The position numbers and the translations under genes were made by a program. Shown here piece after piece: positions 24,816 to 36,844 of a stretch of 64,000 bases of DNA (positions within the stretch are counted from its first letter, which is position 1; every line of letters starts with the position of its first letter). The stretch is from contig NZ_JNXE01000010.1 of the NCBI RefSeq assembly GCF_000716605.1, positions 62,001-126,000 of the forward strand. The letters are read 5' to 3'. The notes under the pieces are model-generated. The model ran no database searches. It had not been told where the DNA came from and saw nothing but the letters and a program-made list of their open reading frames with translations. The DNA comes from Streptomyces sp. NRRL F-525 (lineage in GTDB: Bacteria > Actinomycetota > Actinomycetes > Streptomycetales > Streptomycetaceae).

Positions 24816-25256
24816 TCAGGCCTGGTGCTGGAGGGACTTCGTGGTCGTCTTCGCCTCGCGCTTGCGGCGGCGGCGTTCCGACCGGGGCTCCTGGTCCGGC
24901 AGCCAGCCGAACGTCATGCAGCTGCCGACGATGCCCAGCAGCAGCCCGACGAAGAAGCCGCCGAGGTTCGAGGTGAGCCAGCTGCCGAGGCTGCACAGGA
25001 TCCCGATGATCGAGTAGAAGAGCCGCTGGCCCGGGCTGAAGAGGATCAGCAGTCCGCACAGCAGCATCATCACCGGGAGCAGATACCCGGTCATGCCCTG
25101 CATCCCGATGTGCATCGCGACCTTCAGCGACACCTTCTCCGTGAGCAGGATCTCCGCCCCGCCCAGGGCGAGCAGCAGCCCGCCCCAGAACGGACGGCGG
25201 GCCCGCCAGCGCCGGAAGGCGGGCCCTCTCCCCTGCTGTGGCAGGTTCTCCGACAT
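24816..25256 (-). CDS. DUF6114 family membrane protein
   Basis: A 146-residue protein with four predicted membrane segments: RPFWGGLLLALGGAEILLTE, MTGYLLPVMMLLCGLLILFS, LFYSIIGILCSLGSWLTSNL and GGFFVGLLLGIVGSCMTFGW. A highly basic cytoplasmic tail (RRRRKREAK) follows. DUF6114 genes regularly follow DUF6230 genes in Streptomyces. Here the ATG shares one base with the preceding stop (TGATG), so the pair is translationally coupled. Function is unknown; a membrane partner for the exported DUF6230 protein is plausible. Confidence 0.82.
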   Translation of the reverse strand: MSENLPQQGRGPAFRRWRARRPFWGGLLLALGGAEILLTEKVSLKVAMHIGMQGMTGYLLPVMMLLCGLLILFSPGQRLFYSIIGILCSLGSWLTSNLGGFFVGLLLGIVGSCMTFGWLPDQEPRSERRRRKREAKTTTKSLQHQA

Positions 25257-25939
25257 CAGCAACCCGAGTCGCTGAAGCTGAGCTTGAGGCCCGGCAGCTT
25301 GAACACACCCGCCGTGGTCGCGTAGTTGGTCTGCCGCAGGTTGTCGATGTGCACGGTGTCGGACTGCTGGCTGAAGACGCCCTTCTTGCCCTGCACACCC
25401 GCCTTGTTGAGCGTGCTGGCGTCGTTGCCGATCTGGATGTTGCCGAAGGACGCGTCACCCGACAGTTCCGTCGAGTCCGTGGTCAGGTCGGTCGCCGTGA
25501 CCTTCGTCGAGCCGCTGCCCGCCTTGATCAGCAGGTTGACCCCGCCCAGGTCGACGCTCTGGCAGAGGCTGTCCAGCGTGGCGCTCTTGATGGCGGAGGT
25601 CATGATCAGCACCTGCCCGCCGGTGTCGCCCTCGTTCGGGCTGTTCGGGATCATGCTGTCCAGGTCGCCGAACTGCTCGAAGCCGGTGCCGTCGAGCGAC
25701 TTGGCCGTGACCGTGAACGGCATGCCCGAGATGGAGAACTGCACCCCCAGCGCGCCCTGCGCGGTGAGCACCGCGAGGGCCGCCGCGGCCAGCGTGGCCG
25801 GCACCGCCATGATCGCGGCACGGCGCAGTCGGACCTGACCGCGTCTCTCGGGCCCCTCGGCGGTCGCGGGTGCGGAACCGCTTTCCGGCTGCTCAGGGGT
25901 GTTTCCGTTGGACGGGTTGGCGTCCGAGGGTGAAGCCAT
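25256..25939 (-). CDS. DUF6230 family exported/membrane-anchored protein
   Basis: A 227-residue protein. A Pro/Ser-rich, hydrophilic N-terminus of about 50 residues is followed by RRAAIMAVPATLAAAALAVL, a membrane anchor or internal signal. The extracellular domain contains VQFSISGMPFTVTAKSLDGT, VLIMTSAIKSATLDSLCQSV and LKLSFSDSGC. Members were once labelled cholesterol esterase, a label without support that I can see; no Gly-x-Ser-x-Gly motif is present. Two cysteines could form a disulfide. ATG 25939 has GGGAG five bases upstream; an ATG at 25951 is the alternative. Function unknown. Confidence 0.82.
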   Translation of the reverse strand: MASPSDANPSNGNTPEQPESGSAPATAEGPERRGQVRLRRAAIMAVPATLAAAALAVLTAQGALGVQFSISGMPFTVTAKSLDGTGFEQFGDLDSMIPNSPNEGDTGGQVLIMTSAIKSATLDSLCQSVDLGGVNLLIKAGSGSTKVTATDLTTDSTELSGDASFGNIQIGNDASTLNKAGVQGKKGVFSQQSDTVHIDNLRQTNYATTAGVFKLPGLKLSFSDSGC

Positions 25940-27278
<1,339 letters not shown>

Positions 27279-27338
27279 GGAGTACCGGACGAAGGCCGGT
27301 CAAGGAGCAAGTAGGGCCTGTACGCGTCGAGTCGGACG

Positions 27339-28283
27339 TCAGCGTCGACGCAGTCGCAGGGCCAGGGCGGCGCCCCCGGTGAGCACGAGCACCGCGGCGG
27401 CGCCGCCCGCCACCATGGGCGCCGACGGGCCGCCGGACGCGGCGTCGGTGTCGGACGCCACCGGACTGCTGCCCGGCGCGGTGCTCTCCTCGGACGGGGA
27501 CGCCTTCTGCGCCGTGGCGGATGCCGGGGCCTTCGCCGAACTGCTCGCGGCCGTAGGGGACTTGACCGCGGACGCGGACGGACTCGCCGTCTTGTCCTTC
27601 GCGGCGGATGTCTCCTTCGAGGAGGACGAAGACGCGGTCCCGCCACCCGGGAACACCACGTCCGAGCACGAGTAGTACGTGTCCTCGGTGCTGCTGTTCT
27701 GCCAGATGGTGTAGATCAGCTGGCGCCCGGTCCGGCCCGTCGGCAGCGTCGCCTCGATGCGGTACGCGCCGCCGGTCAGCGGCGGGTCCTTCACCTCGGC
27801 GAACGGCGTCGTCGGCAGCTCGGACCAGGTCAGCGGCTTCGACGCGTCGTAACCGGCCTTCGTCAGATACAACTTGAACGTCCCAGTGTGCGCGATCGTC
27901 GACGCGTACGTCATCGTCAGCTTCGCCCCCGGAGTCAGCCGCGTGGACGGCCAGTCGGTACGGGCGAGGTCGAGCCCCTTGTAGTCGGACAGGCCACCGC
28001 TGCACAGCTTCCCGTCGGGGATCAGCTGCCGGTCCCGCCCGTTGATGTCGGGGACGCGAATGTTGTCCCAGAACGTGAAGGGCCCTCCGTTCGCCGCCAC
28101 GGCCGCCTTGCAGGCCGTCGACCCGGCCGCGCTGCCGCCCTGCGGCGAGCAGGCGTAGACCCGGCTGACCGGATACGTCGGCGCCCCGTGCGCCTGCGCC
28201 GGACCCGCCGCCCAGACGGTGAGCAGCAGCGGGGCCAGGGCGGCGGCCGCCAGGGCGGTGCGATGTGCGGTCGTCCGGGGCAT
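27339..28283 (-). CDS. Membrane-anchored AA10 lytic polysaccharide monooxygenase-type protein
   Basis: A 314-residue protein. A signal peptide ends AGPAQA, so the mature protein begins with histidine 32 (HGAPTYPVSR). An exposed N-terminal His is the first ligand of the copper histidine brace. The catalytic domain (about 32-200) has FTFWDNIRVPDINGRDRQLI, MTYASTIAHTGTFKLYLTKA, which supplies a second histidine, and ATLPTGRTGRQLIYTIWQNS. A Ser/Ala/Lys-rich linker (about 205-280) leads to a C-terminal helix and RLRRR, a sortase-free membrane anchor. It likely cuts or modifies chitin- or cellulose-like glycan at the cell surface. Start is at ATG 28283 with GAGGAG upstream. Confidence 0.86.
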   Translation of the reverse strand: MPRTTAHRTALAAAALAPLLLTVWAAGPAQAHGAPTYPVSRVYACSPQGGSAAGSTACKAAVAANGGPFTFWDNIRVPDINGRDRQLIPDGKLCSGGLSDYKGLDLARTDWPSTRLTPGAKLTMTYASTIAHTGTFKLYLTKAGYDASKPLTWSELPTTPFAEVKDPPLTGGAYRIEATLPTGRTGRQLIYTIWQNSSTEDTYYSCSDVVFPGGGTASSSSSKETSAAKDKTASPSASAVKSPTAASSSAKAPASATAQKASPSEESTAPGSSPVASDTDAASGGPSAPMVAGGAAAVLVLTGGAALALRLRRR

Positions 28284-28632
28284 CCGGATCGTCTCCTCGG
28301 CCGGGGGCGGCAACGGTCTGTTCGTGCAATACGGGCAGCGGGCCCGGCGCGTTCAGTTCCTCCGGCCGCCGCGCAGCGGGGCGCGTCCGGGCGACTGCCG
28401 GACATCTAGGGTCGGTTTCCGGCCCGATCGAGGGTTTTCCCCGTATCCGCATGACCTTCTCTTTGCCTATCGTTTGGCCACAGCTGACCCACAGGCCACC
28501 CCTGACCGGTCGGCTCCCCGCGCCTGGTCGGCCACCGCGCCGCTTTTCTCGATGACCCCCCGCCGCTTCGACGACGAAGCGAATCGACCGCTGCTCCGCG
28601 CTTGTTGGAGTACGGCCACGAAAGGCAAGCCC
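28284..28632. other. Divergent promoter region between the LPMO and subtilase genes
   Basis: This 349-base stretch separates the two divergent starts. A frame is open throughout on the plus strand, and an ATG at 28552 could extend the protease by 27 residues, but no ribosome binding site precedes it. A relatively AT-rich patch at 28430-28480 is the likeliest promoter location for the protease. No other gene is seen. Confidence 0.45.
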
Positions 28633-30111
28633 TTGCGCACTCCCACGGCATTCCCCACCGGACGGACCCTGATATCCGTCGCCGCGGTCTCCGCGGCCCT
28701 CCTCGCCACGGTCGCCACCTCTGCCGCCGTCGCCCAGGTGCCCCCCACCCAGGCCGCCGCGCCGGCCCTGTCCGGACAGACCGAGGCCGCCCCCGGCACC
28801 CTCGCCGAGCGCCTCATCGTCGGCTACAAGTCCGGTGCCGCCGAGGCGAGTTCGAACCGCGCCGCCGAGGCCGACGCCACCGCCAAGGGCAAGGAGACCG
28901 GCGAGAACGTCGACTTCCAGCGCCGCCTGGGCACCGGAGCCGCCCTGGTCGGCCTCGGCAACGCCCGCAGCACGACCGAAGTCGCCGACGTCATCGCCGA
29001 GTTCAGATCCGACCCGCAGGTCTCCTACGTCGTACCGGACCGGCTGAACACCCCGCAGGCCGACCCGAACGACACCGGGTACAGCAGGCAGTGGGACCTC
29101 TTCGAGTCCACCGCCGGGATGAACGTGCCCGCCGCGTGGCCGACTTCGACCGGCGGCGGGGTCACCGTCGCCGTCATCGACACCGGTTACGTCACCCACT
29201 CCGACCTCGCCGCGAACATCGTCGCCGGCTACGACTTCATCAGCGACACCGCCGTCTCGGTCGACGGCAACGGCCGCGACAGCAACCCGGCCGACCCCGG
29301 CGACTACTACGCCGCGAACGAGTGCGGCGCGGGCATCCCGGCCAGCCCCTCCTCCTGGCACGGCACGCATGTCGCGGGCACCATCGCCGCCGCCACCAAC
29401 AACGGCAAGGGCATCGCGGGCATCGCCTACGGCGCGAAGATCTCCCCGCTGCGCGTCCTCGGCAAGTGCGGCGGCTACGACTCCGACATCATCGACGCCA
29501 TCACCTGGGCGTCCGGCGGCACCGTCTCCGGCGTCCCCGCCAACGCCAACATCGCCAAGGTCATCAACATGAGCCTGGGCGGCGACGGCGCCTGCACCTC
29601 GGCCACCCAGAGCGCGATCACCGCCGCCGTGAACCGGGGTACGACAGTCGTCGTCGCTGCCGGAAACGACAACGACAACGTCGCGAACCACTCCCCGGGC
29701 AACTGCGCCAACGTCATCTCGGTCGCCGCCACCAACCGCGCCGGTGCCAAGGCGTCCTACTCCAACTACGGCTCCGGCGTGGACATCTCGGCCCCCGGCG
29801 GCCAGACCAGCACCGGCACCGCCAACGGCATCTACTCCACGCTGAACTCCGGCACCAAGACGCCGTCCACCGAGTCGTACGCCTACTACCAGGGCACCAG
29901 CATGGCCACCCCGCACATCGCGGGCCTGGTCGCGCTCATGAAGTCGGCCGACCCCGCGCTGACCCCGGCCCAGATCGAGGCGGCCATCAAGGCCAACGCC
30001 CGTGCCCTGCCCGGCAGTTGCTCCGGCGGCTGCGGTGCCGGTCTCGCGGACGCGGCGAAGACCGTCCAGGCCGTGAGCGGCGGCAGCGGCAGCGCGCCCT
30101 CCGCCCGGTAG
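28633..30111 (+). CDS. Secreted S8 family serine peptidase (subtilase)
   Basis: A 492-residue preproprotease from a TTG start preceded by AAAGG. The signal peptide spans about 1-35, and an I9-type propeptide (about 55-140) contains RLIVGYKSGA and DPQVSYVVPDR. The subtilisin domain (about 145-480) carries the triad Asp183 (VAVIDTGY), His243 (HGTHVAG) and Ser423 (GTSMATPH), plus the oxyanion region AAGNDNDN. Paired cysteines at CGAG, GKCGGY, GACTS, GNCAN and SCSGGCG suggest disulfides. An upstream in-frame ATG at 28552 is possible. SSI-type inhibitors such as the one at 47295 target enzymes of this class. Confidence 0.9.
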   Translation: MRTPTAFPTGRTLISVAAVSAALLATVATSAAVAQVPPTQAAAPALSGQTEAAPGTLAERLIVGYKSGAAEASSNRAAEADATAKGKETGENVDFQRRLGTGAALVGLGNARSTTEVADVIAEFRSDPQVSYVVPDRLNTPQADPNDTGYSRQWDLFESTAGMNVPAAWPTSTGGGVTVAVIDTGYVTHSDLAANIVAGYDFISDTAVSVDGNGRDSNPADPGDYYAANECGAGIPASPSSWHGTHVAGTIAAATNNGKGIAGIAYGAKISPLRVLGKCGGYDSDIIDAITWASGGTVSGVPANANIAKVINMSLGGDGACTSATQSAITAAVNRGTTVVVAAGNDNDNVANHSPGNCANVISVAATNRAGAKASYSNYGSGVDISAPGGQTSTGTANGIYSTLNSGTKTPSTESYAYYQGTSMATPHIAGLVALMKSADPALTPAQIEAAIKANARALPGSCSGGCGAGLADAAKTVQAVSGGSGSAPSAR

Positions 30112-30156
30112 GTCGCGGCACAGGGTATCCACAGAAACAGACCGACTGACCCGTAG

Positions 30157-30186
30157 GGCGAGGCACTTCCCCGGAGGTGCCTCGCC
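30157..30186 (+). terminator. Hairpin terminator after the subtilase gene
   Basis: A 14-base stem with one G-T wobble (GGCGAGGCACTTCC at 30157-30170 against 30173-30186) and a two-base CC centre lies 45 bases after the stop. The flanking ACCGAC / GTCGGT can extend the base. Confidence 0.75.
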
Positions 30187-30370
30187 AGGGCGGTCGGTCT
30201 TCCGTTTGGCCGGGAACCGGCGCTGACACGTGCCACAGCCACCGAAAGTGGTCAAGAGTCGGGGCAGGGGTGACACAGAGACGCAAGTGATGGGAACGTG
30301 AGGGGTGTTGGCGGTCTTCGGGTGCAAGGTCGACACCGCCATACCGTGAGCTACTGTGTACAGGGGGTAA

Positions 30371-30399
30371 GAAAAAAACGGCATGGGCCGTTGTTTTTC
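30371..30399. promoter_or_regulatory. A/T-rich imperfect palindrome upstream of the GBL-receptor homologue, candidate autoregulatory element
   Basis: The left arm GAAAAAAACGGC (30371-30382) and right arm GCCGTTGTTTTTC (30387-30399) pair at 10 of 11 positions counted from the centre ATGG. An A-rich outer half with a CGG core resembles the sites bound by gamma-butyrolactone receptors (family knowledge). It ends 23 bases before the regulator start, suiting autorepression. The rest of the 311-base gap (30112-30422) holds the subtilase terminator and no gene. Confidence 0.6.
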
Positions 30400-30422
30400 C
30401 TTCATCAGGAGTGTTTCAGTCG

Positions 30423-31070
30423 ATGGTGAGGCAGCTACGGGCCGAACAGACCCGCACAACGATCATCACGGCCGCCGCCGAGCTCTTCGACCGGCAGGGC
30501 TATGAATCCACCAGCCTGAGCGACATCGTCGACCAAGCCCAGGTCACCAAGGGCGCCCTGTACTTCCATTTCGCGGCCAAGGAAGACCTGGCCCACACCA
30601 TCCTGGAGATGCAGGCCAAGGCCTCACGCCAGATCTCCAAGGAGATGGACGGCAGGGGCTACTCCTCACTGGAGACGTTGATACGTGTCACGTTCGGCAT
30701 GACGCGGCTGGCCGTCGAGGGCCCCATCCCGCGCGCCGGACTCCGGCTCGCCGCGGGGGAGATCGAGGTACGGCCCCCGCTGCCGCACCCCTTCACCGAG
30801 TGGCTGGACATCGCCTCCCGCAAACTCACCGGCGCCGTCGCGGAGGCCGACGCCCACCCCGACACCGACGTGGACGCCGTGGCCCGTACGCTCGTCGGAC
30901 TCTTCGTCGGCATCCGCGTCGTGGGCCGCACCCTCGAACCGGTGGCGTTACAGCCCCGCAGAACCGCCGAGATGTGGCATCTGGTGATCCGCGGCCTGGT
31001 CCCCGTACCCCGCCGCGCCCGCTACCTCAGCCTCGCGGCGCGCCTGGAGCGGGAGATCGAAGCCGACTGA
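30423..31070 (+). CDS. ScbR/ArpA-type gamma-butyrolactone receptor homologue (TetR family), contains a TTA codon
   Basis: A 215-residue TetR-family regulator. The N-terminus VRQLRAEQTRTTIITAAAEL, recognition region VTKGALYFHFAAKEDLAHTI and ligand-domain segments YSSLETLIRVTFGMTRLAVE and RAGLRLAAGE are characteristic of the ScbR/ArpA group rather than generic TetR proteins. The C-terminal AEMWHLVIRGLVPVPRRARY matches the same group. It likely represses target promoters until a butyrolactone or antibiotic ligand binds. ATG 30423 follows AGGAG at 11 bases; a GTG at 30411 is the alternative. The leucine codon at 30948-30950 is TTA, so translation may need the bldA tRNA. No afsA-type synthase is adjacent. 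Confidence 0.9.
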   Translation: MVRQLRAEQTRTTIITAAAELFDRQGYESTSLSDIVDQAQVTKGALYFHFAAKEDLAHTILEMQAKASRQISKEMDGRGYSSLETLIRVTFGMTRLAVEGPIPRAGLRLAAGEIEVRPPLPHPFTEWLDIASRKLTGAVAEADAHPDTDVDAVARTLVGLFVGIRVVGRTLEPVALQPRRTAEMWHLVIRGLVPVPRRARYLSLAARLEREIEAD

Positions 31071-31092
31071 CCCGCCCGGTACGGTGAGCCGC

Positions 31093-32292
31093 ATGCCCGA
31101 CACCCCCACCGCGCCCGTGATCCTCGGCGACGAGCCCGGCTCGTTCCCCCGCAGCGTGCTGGCCGAACGGCACCCCGCGATCATCCACCAGGTACGCGAC
31201 GCCTTCCCCTACGGCCCCGAGCAGCACCGCGCCCTCGACGCCCTCCTGAAGAACTGCACCGAGGGCACGATCGAACCCCTCCCGGCCGACGCCCCCGACC
31301 ACGACCGGTGGGCGGCGTGGGGCACGGAGAAATACAGCGGACAGTCCTGGTACGACGTCCCCTGGCTCTGGTCCGAGAGCTACTTCTACCGCCAACTCCT
31401 CGAAGCCGTCGGCTACTTCGGCCCCGGCGCCTGGCAGGGCATCGACCCGTTCCGCCCCTTCAAGCGCGCCGAACTCGACGCCCCCGAGACGGACGAGGAG
31501 CTCGCCGCACTGGACGAGCTGGAGTCCAGGCCGCCGGCGGAGCGCGCCAACTCCCTTCTGCACGGCTCCCTTTGGGGCAACCGCGCGGACCTCGGCTTCC
31601 GCCTCTCGGCGGCCGGAGCGGAGTCGGCCTCGCAGGACCCGGTCCCGGCCCTGGTGGCCGACGACAGCGAACGGCTCTGGTCACTCCTCTCCGGCACCGG
31701 CACCCTCTGCCTCGTCGCCGACAACGCCGGCCGCGAACTCATCCCCGATCTCCTGCTGTTGGCTCATCTCCTCGACCAACGGCGCGTCGAGCGCGCGGTG
31801 TTGCACATCAAGCCGCACCCGTACTACGTCTCCGACGCCACGACCGCCGACGTGGTCGACGCCCTGCACCGCCTCGTCGGGGCGCCGGGTGCGGCGGCGA
31901 CGTACGGCCGCCGCCTCTGGTCGGCCATGGCGGACGGCCGTCTCACCGTGCGCGCCCACCCCTTCTCCTGCGCCCCGCTCCCGTACGCCGAGATGCCCGC
32001 CGACCTCCGCGCCGAGTTCGCCGCGGCCACCCTGACGATCGTGAAGGGCGACCTCAACTACCGCCGCCTGGTGGGCGATCGCCGCTGGGCTCCGACCACA
32101 CCGTTCGCCGACGTCACCGCGTACTTCCCGGGCCCGGTCGCCGCCCTGCGCACCCTCAAGTCCGACGTGATCACGGGCCTGGACGCCGGAACGGAGGCCG
32201 CGCTGGTCGCGGCGGAGGGGCAGCGCTGGCGCACGGGCGGCACGCACGCGCTGATCCAGGTGCGGGGGGTGTCCCCGGCGCCCGCCGTGTAG
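31093..32292 (+). CDS. ARMT1-like (DUF89) damage-control phosphatase family protein
   Basis: A 399-residue protein of the DUF89/ARMT1 family. The helical N-terminal part (RHPAIIHQVRDAFPYGPEQH) precedes a metal-dependent phosphatase core with LVADNAGRELIPDLLLLAHL, HIKPHPYYVSDATTADVVDA and VKGDLNYRRLVGDRRW, which supply the Asp/Asn metal ligands. Family members hydrolyse damaged or excess sugar phosphates such as fructose-1-phosphate. ATG 31093 has GGTGAG upstream; a GTG at 31084 would add three residues. It begins 22 bases after the regulator and may be co-transcribed with it. Confidence 0.86.
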   Translation: MPDTPTAPVILGDEPGSFPRSVLAERHPAIIHQVRDAFPYGPEQHRALDALLKNCTEGTIEPLPADAPDHDRWAAWGTEKYSGQSWYDVPWLWSESYFYRQLLEAVGYFGPGAWQGIDPFRPFKRAELDAPETDEELAALDELESRPPAERANSLLHGSLWGNRADLGFRLSAAGAESASQDPVPALVADDSERLWSLLSGTGTLCLVADNAGRELIPDLLLLAHLLDQRRVERAVLHIKPHPYYVSDATTADVVDALHRLVGAPGAAATYGRRLWSAMADGRLTVRAHPFSCAPLPYAEMPADLRAEFAAATLTIVKGDLNYRRLVGDRRWAPTTPFADVTAYFPGPVAALRTLKSDVITGLDAGTEAALVAAEGQRWRTGGTHALIQVRGVSPAPAV

Positions 32293-32340
32293 TTGGGTCG
32301 GTGACCGACGTTCCTGTCGCACGAGGGGAGTACGACCGAG

Positions 32341-33204
32341 ATGCGTATCGGAGTGGCACCGCACCGTCTGTGGCCCGACGGGGAGGGGGAGTTGGACGAC
32401 GTCCTCCAAACCGCCGTCAGGGCCGAGGAGTTGGGCCTCGACCATGTCTTCGCGAGCGGTCACGCGGTGGTCGGTGACCTGGGGGTGACCCCGGACCCGC
32501 TGGTCCTGCTGGCCGCCGTGGCCGGAGCGACGCGACGGATCGGGCTGGTCACCAGCGTGCTCGTCCTGCCGCTGTACAACCCGCTGATCCTGGCCCACCA
32601 GACCGCCACCCTCGACCGCCTCTCCGGAGGCCGTTTCACCCTGGGCGTCGGCACCGGCTGGGACGCCGAAGAGTTCGCGGCCGTAGGCGTCCCGTTCGCG
32701 GGCCGGGGCCACCGTATGGACGAACAGCTCGCCGTCGTACGGCAGTTGTGGCGTGGCGAGGGCTCGCCACGGCTCGGGGTGCTGCCGCGCACCGAGGGCG
32801 GTCCGCCGGTGTGGATCGGCGGACAGAGCGACGCGGCACTGCGCCGGGCCCTGCGGTTCGGTGACGCGTGGCACGGGTCCGGGGTCGATGCCGAATCGCT
32901 CACCGGGGTGCGGGCGCGGCTCGCCGCGCTCGGTGACGAGGTTGGCCGCGACCCCGGTCAACTGGCTCTGACGGCAGGGCTGTTCCTCGTGCCGCCCGGG
33001 TTCGCGCCCGCGGTCAAGGTGCCGGGGCGCTCGCTGGGCGGAGCCGGGGCGAGCGCCGAGAGCGTCCGGGACGAGCTGGGCCGGCTGGCCGACGCCGGGC
33101 TGGTCTCCGCGTCGCTGTGGCTGCCGGTGGAGACGGAGGCGCTGCCGGACGCGCTGGCGTGGGTCGGCGAGGAACTCGTCCCGCACCTGTCCGGACAGCC
33201 CTAG
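32341..33204 (+). CDS. LLM class F420-dependent oxidoreductase
   Basis: A 287-residue luciferase-like TIM-barrel protein. Markers include AEELGLDHVFASGHA, RIGLVTSVLVLPLYNPLILA, LSGGRFTLGVGTGWDAEEFA and VWIGGQSDAALRRALRFGDA. Such enzymes in actinobacteria usually use coenzyme F420 (sometimes FMN) to reduce or oxidise small molecules. A GGGGAG ribosome binding site lies before ATG 32341. The stop shares the four bases CTAG with the stop of the convergent EEP-fold gene. The substrate is unknown. Confidence 0.88.
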   Translation: MRIGVAPHRLWPDGEGELDDVLQTAVRAEELGLDHVFASGHAVVGDLGVTPDPLVLLAAVAGATRRIGLVTSVLVLPLYNPLILAHQTATLDRLSGGRFTLGVGTGWDAEEFAAVGVPFAGRGHRMDEQLAVVRQLWRGEGSPRLGVLPRTEGGPPVWIGGQSDAALRRALRFGDAWHGSGVDAESLTGVRARLAALGDEVGRDPGQLALTAGLFLVPPGFAPAVKVPGRSLGGAGASAESVRDELGRLADAGLVSASLWLPVETEALPDALAWVGEELVPHLSGQP

Positions 33205-34457
33205 CCCAGCCGCACGTCCTGCCACACCATCCGGTGGTCGGACGTGACGACCGTGGTGCCGTCGCCGACCAGGCGGTACAGCGGGTCGTCCGAGGTCGGC
33301 CAGAAGACGCCGTTGCGGCCGGGGAGCAGGCCCTTGGACGGCAGCACGTGGTCCACGCGCAGATTGCCCGGCGCCGTGTCGCTGAAGTCGCCCGTGTCAT
33401 AGGCCGGGTTGCCCAACTGGCCGATGTTCGCGCCGCCTTGGAGCTTCGCGGCCTCGACCCCGCCCGCGCTGGCCGGCGGCTTGGCGGGGAGGTTGATCGC
33501 CGGGTGGTCGAGGAACTGCCGTACGGCGTGGTCGTAGCTGTCGCCGTCGTACGGATCGGCGTTCTGGTCGCCCGCGATCACGAACCGCGAGCCCGGCCGC
33601 AGCCCGCCCCGGACGCCCTTGTCGTCGTAGAGATAGGCGCTGCGGGAGTGGCCGCCGATGTAGTCGGCCCACAGGCGGATCTCGTCGTGGTTGCGGCGGC
33701 CGTTGCGGTCCTCGGTGCCGTCGAAGGTGGGCGGTGTCGGGTGCGAGACGAGGAAGTGCACGGTCTCGTGGCCGAGCCGGACCGGCACGTCCCAGTGGCT
33801 CTTGGAGGAGAGCCGGAAGATCGCGCGGGCCGCGTCGCTGTAGTACCCGGGAGGGATCACGTTGCCCGGCATGTCCTTCCACAGGAAGTGCTGGAAGGTG
33901 CGCACCGCGCGGGTGTCGATCGGGAACTTGGAGAGCACGACCATGCCGTACTGGCCCGGGAAGAAGCCGTAGCCGAACGCGTCCTGCCCGTACGCGTCCG
34001 AACCAGGCGTCGTCACCACGCCGTTCTTGCCGTCCAGGTCGACGCCCGAGGGGACGCCCGTGTTCACCGGGCCGGTGAAGTGGTGCGGGAAGTGGATCGG
34101 GCGGGCGCCGCGCTGGCCCCGGGACAGGTAGTTGTCGAGGAACAGGCGGACCGCTCCGCCGCCCTCGACGTAGTCGAACTCGTTGATCAGCAGGATGTCC
34201 GGGTTCACCCGCTGGATCGTCTCGGCGACGTTGCGCGCCTGGGCGTTGTCGGGCGTCGACAGGTCCGTGACCAGCGCGCCCTCGGTGGCGCGGTTCAGCG
34301 AGGCGTTGAACGTGGCGAACCGTACGGTCCGCCCGTACCGCCCATGCTGCCCGTGCTGCTCGGACGCCGACGCGCGCACGGTGGCGGTACCGGCCAGCGC
34401 CGCTCCGGCCAGGGAGGCGAGCGTGGCGCGGCGGGAGAAGGTTCGGGAGTGGTTCAT
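33201..34457 (-). CDS. Secreted endonuclease/exonuclease/phosphatase-fold hydrolase
   Basis: A 418-residue protein with a Tat-type signal (SRRATLASLAGAALAG, cleavage near 30). The EEP fold is shown by VRFATFNASLNR, ILLINEFDYVEGG with the metal-binding glutamate, FVIAGDQNADPYDGDSYDHA with the catalytic Asp-x-Asn, and TVVTSDHRMVWQDVRLG with the terminal Asp-His pair. It could cleave nucleic acid or a phospho-lipid or phospho-sugar outside the cell; the family cannot be narrowed. ATG 34457 has GGAG six bases upstream. Confidence 0.87.
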   Translation of the reverse strand: MNHSRTFSRRATLASLAGAALAGTATVRASASEQHGQHGRYGRTVRFATFNASLNRATEGALVTDLSTPDNAQARNVAETIQRVNPDILLINEFDYVEGGGAVRLFLDNYLSRGQRGARPIHFPHHFTGPVNTGVPSGVDLDGKNGVVTTPGSDAYGQDAFGYGFFPGQYGMVVLSKFPIDTRAVRTFQHFLWKDMPGNVIPPGYYSDAARAIFRLSSKSHWDVPVRLGHETVHFLVSHPTPPTFDGTEDRNGRRNHDEIRLWADYIGGHSRSAYLYDDKGVRGGLRPGSRFVIAGDQNADPYDGDSYDHAVRQFLDHPAINLPAKPPASAGGVEAAKLQGGANIGQLGNPAYDTGDFSDTAPGNLRVDHVLPSKGLLPGRNGVFWPTSDDPLYRLVGDGTTVVTSDHRMVWQDVRLG

Positions 34458-34617
34458 CGGGACTCCGGCCAAGGGAGGGGACACGTGAACCCCCGTAGTC
34501 TGCGCGCGTAGAAGTGAACGTCACAAGATGCGGGCGAAACTCATGGGTTCACTCCTGATTCACGCGATGGTGTGATCATGTCCCTTGCTCGGGATGGCCG
34601 TTGAGGGCCGCGGGTAG

Positions 34618-36780
<2,163 letters not shown>

Positions 36781-36844
36781 GGGTGATGCGGGCGGGCCTG
36801 AGGCAGCACCCCCATCGACACCCGGAGGGCGCTGACACAGCCGC

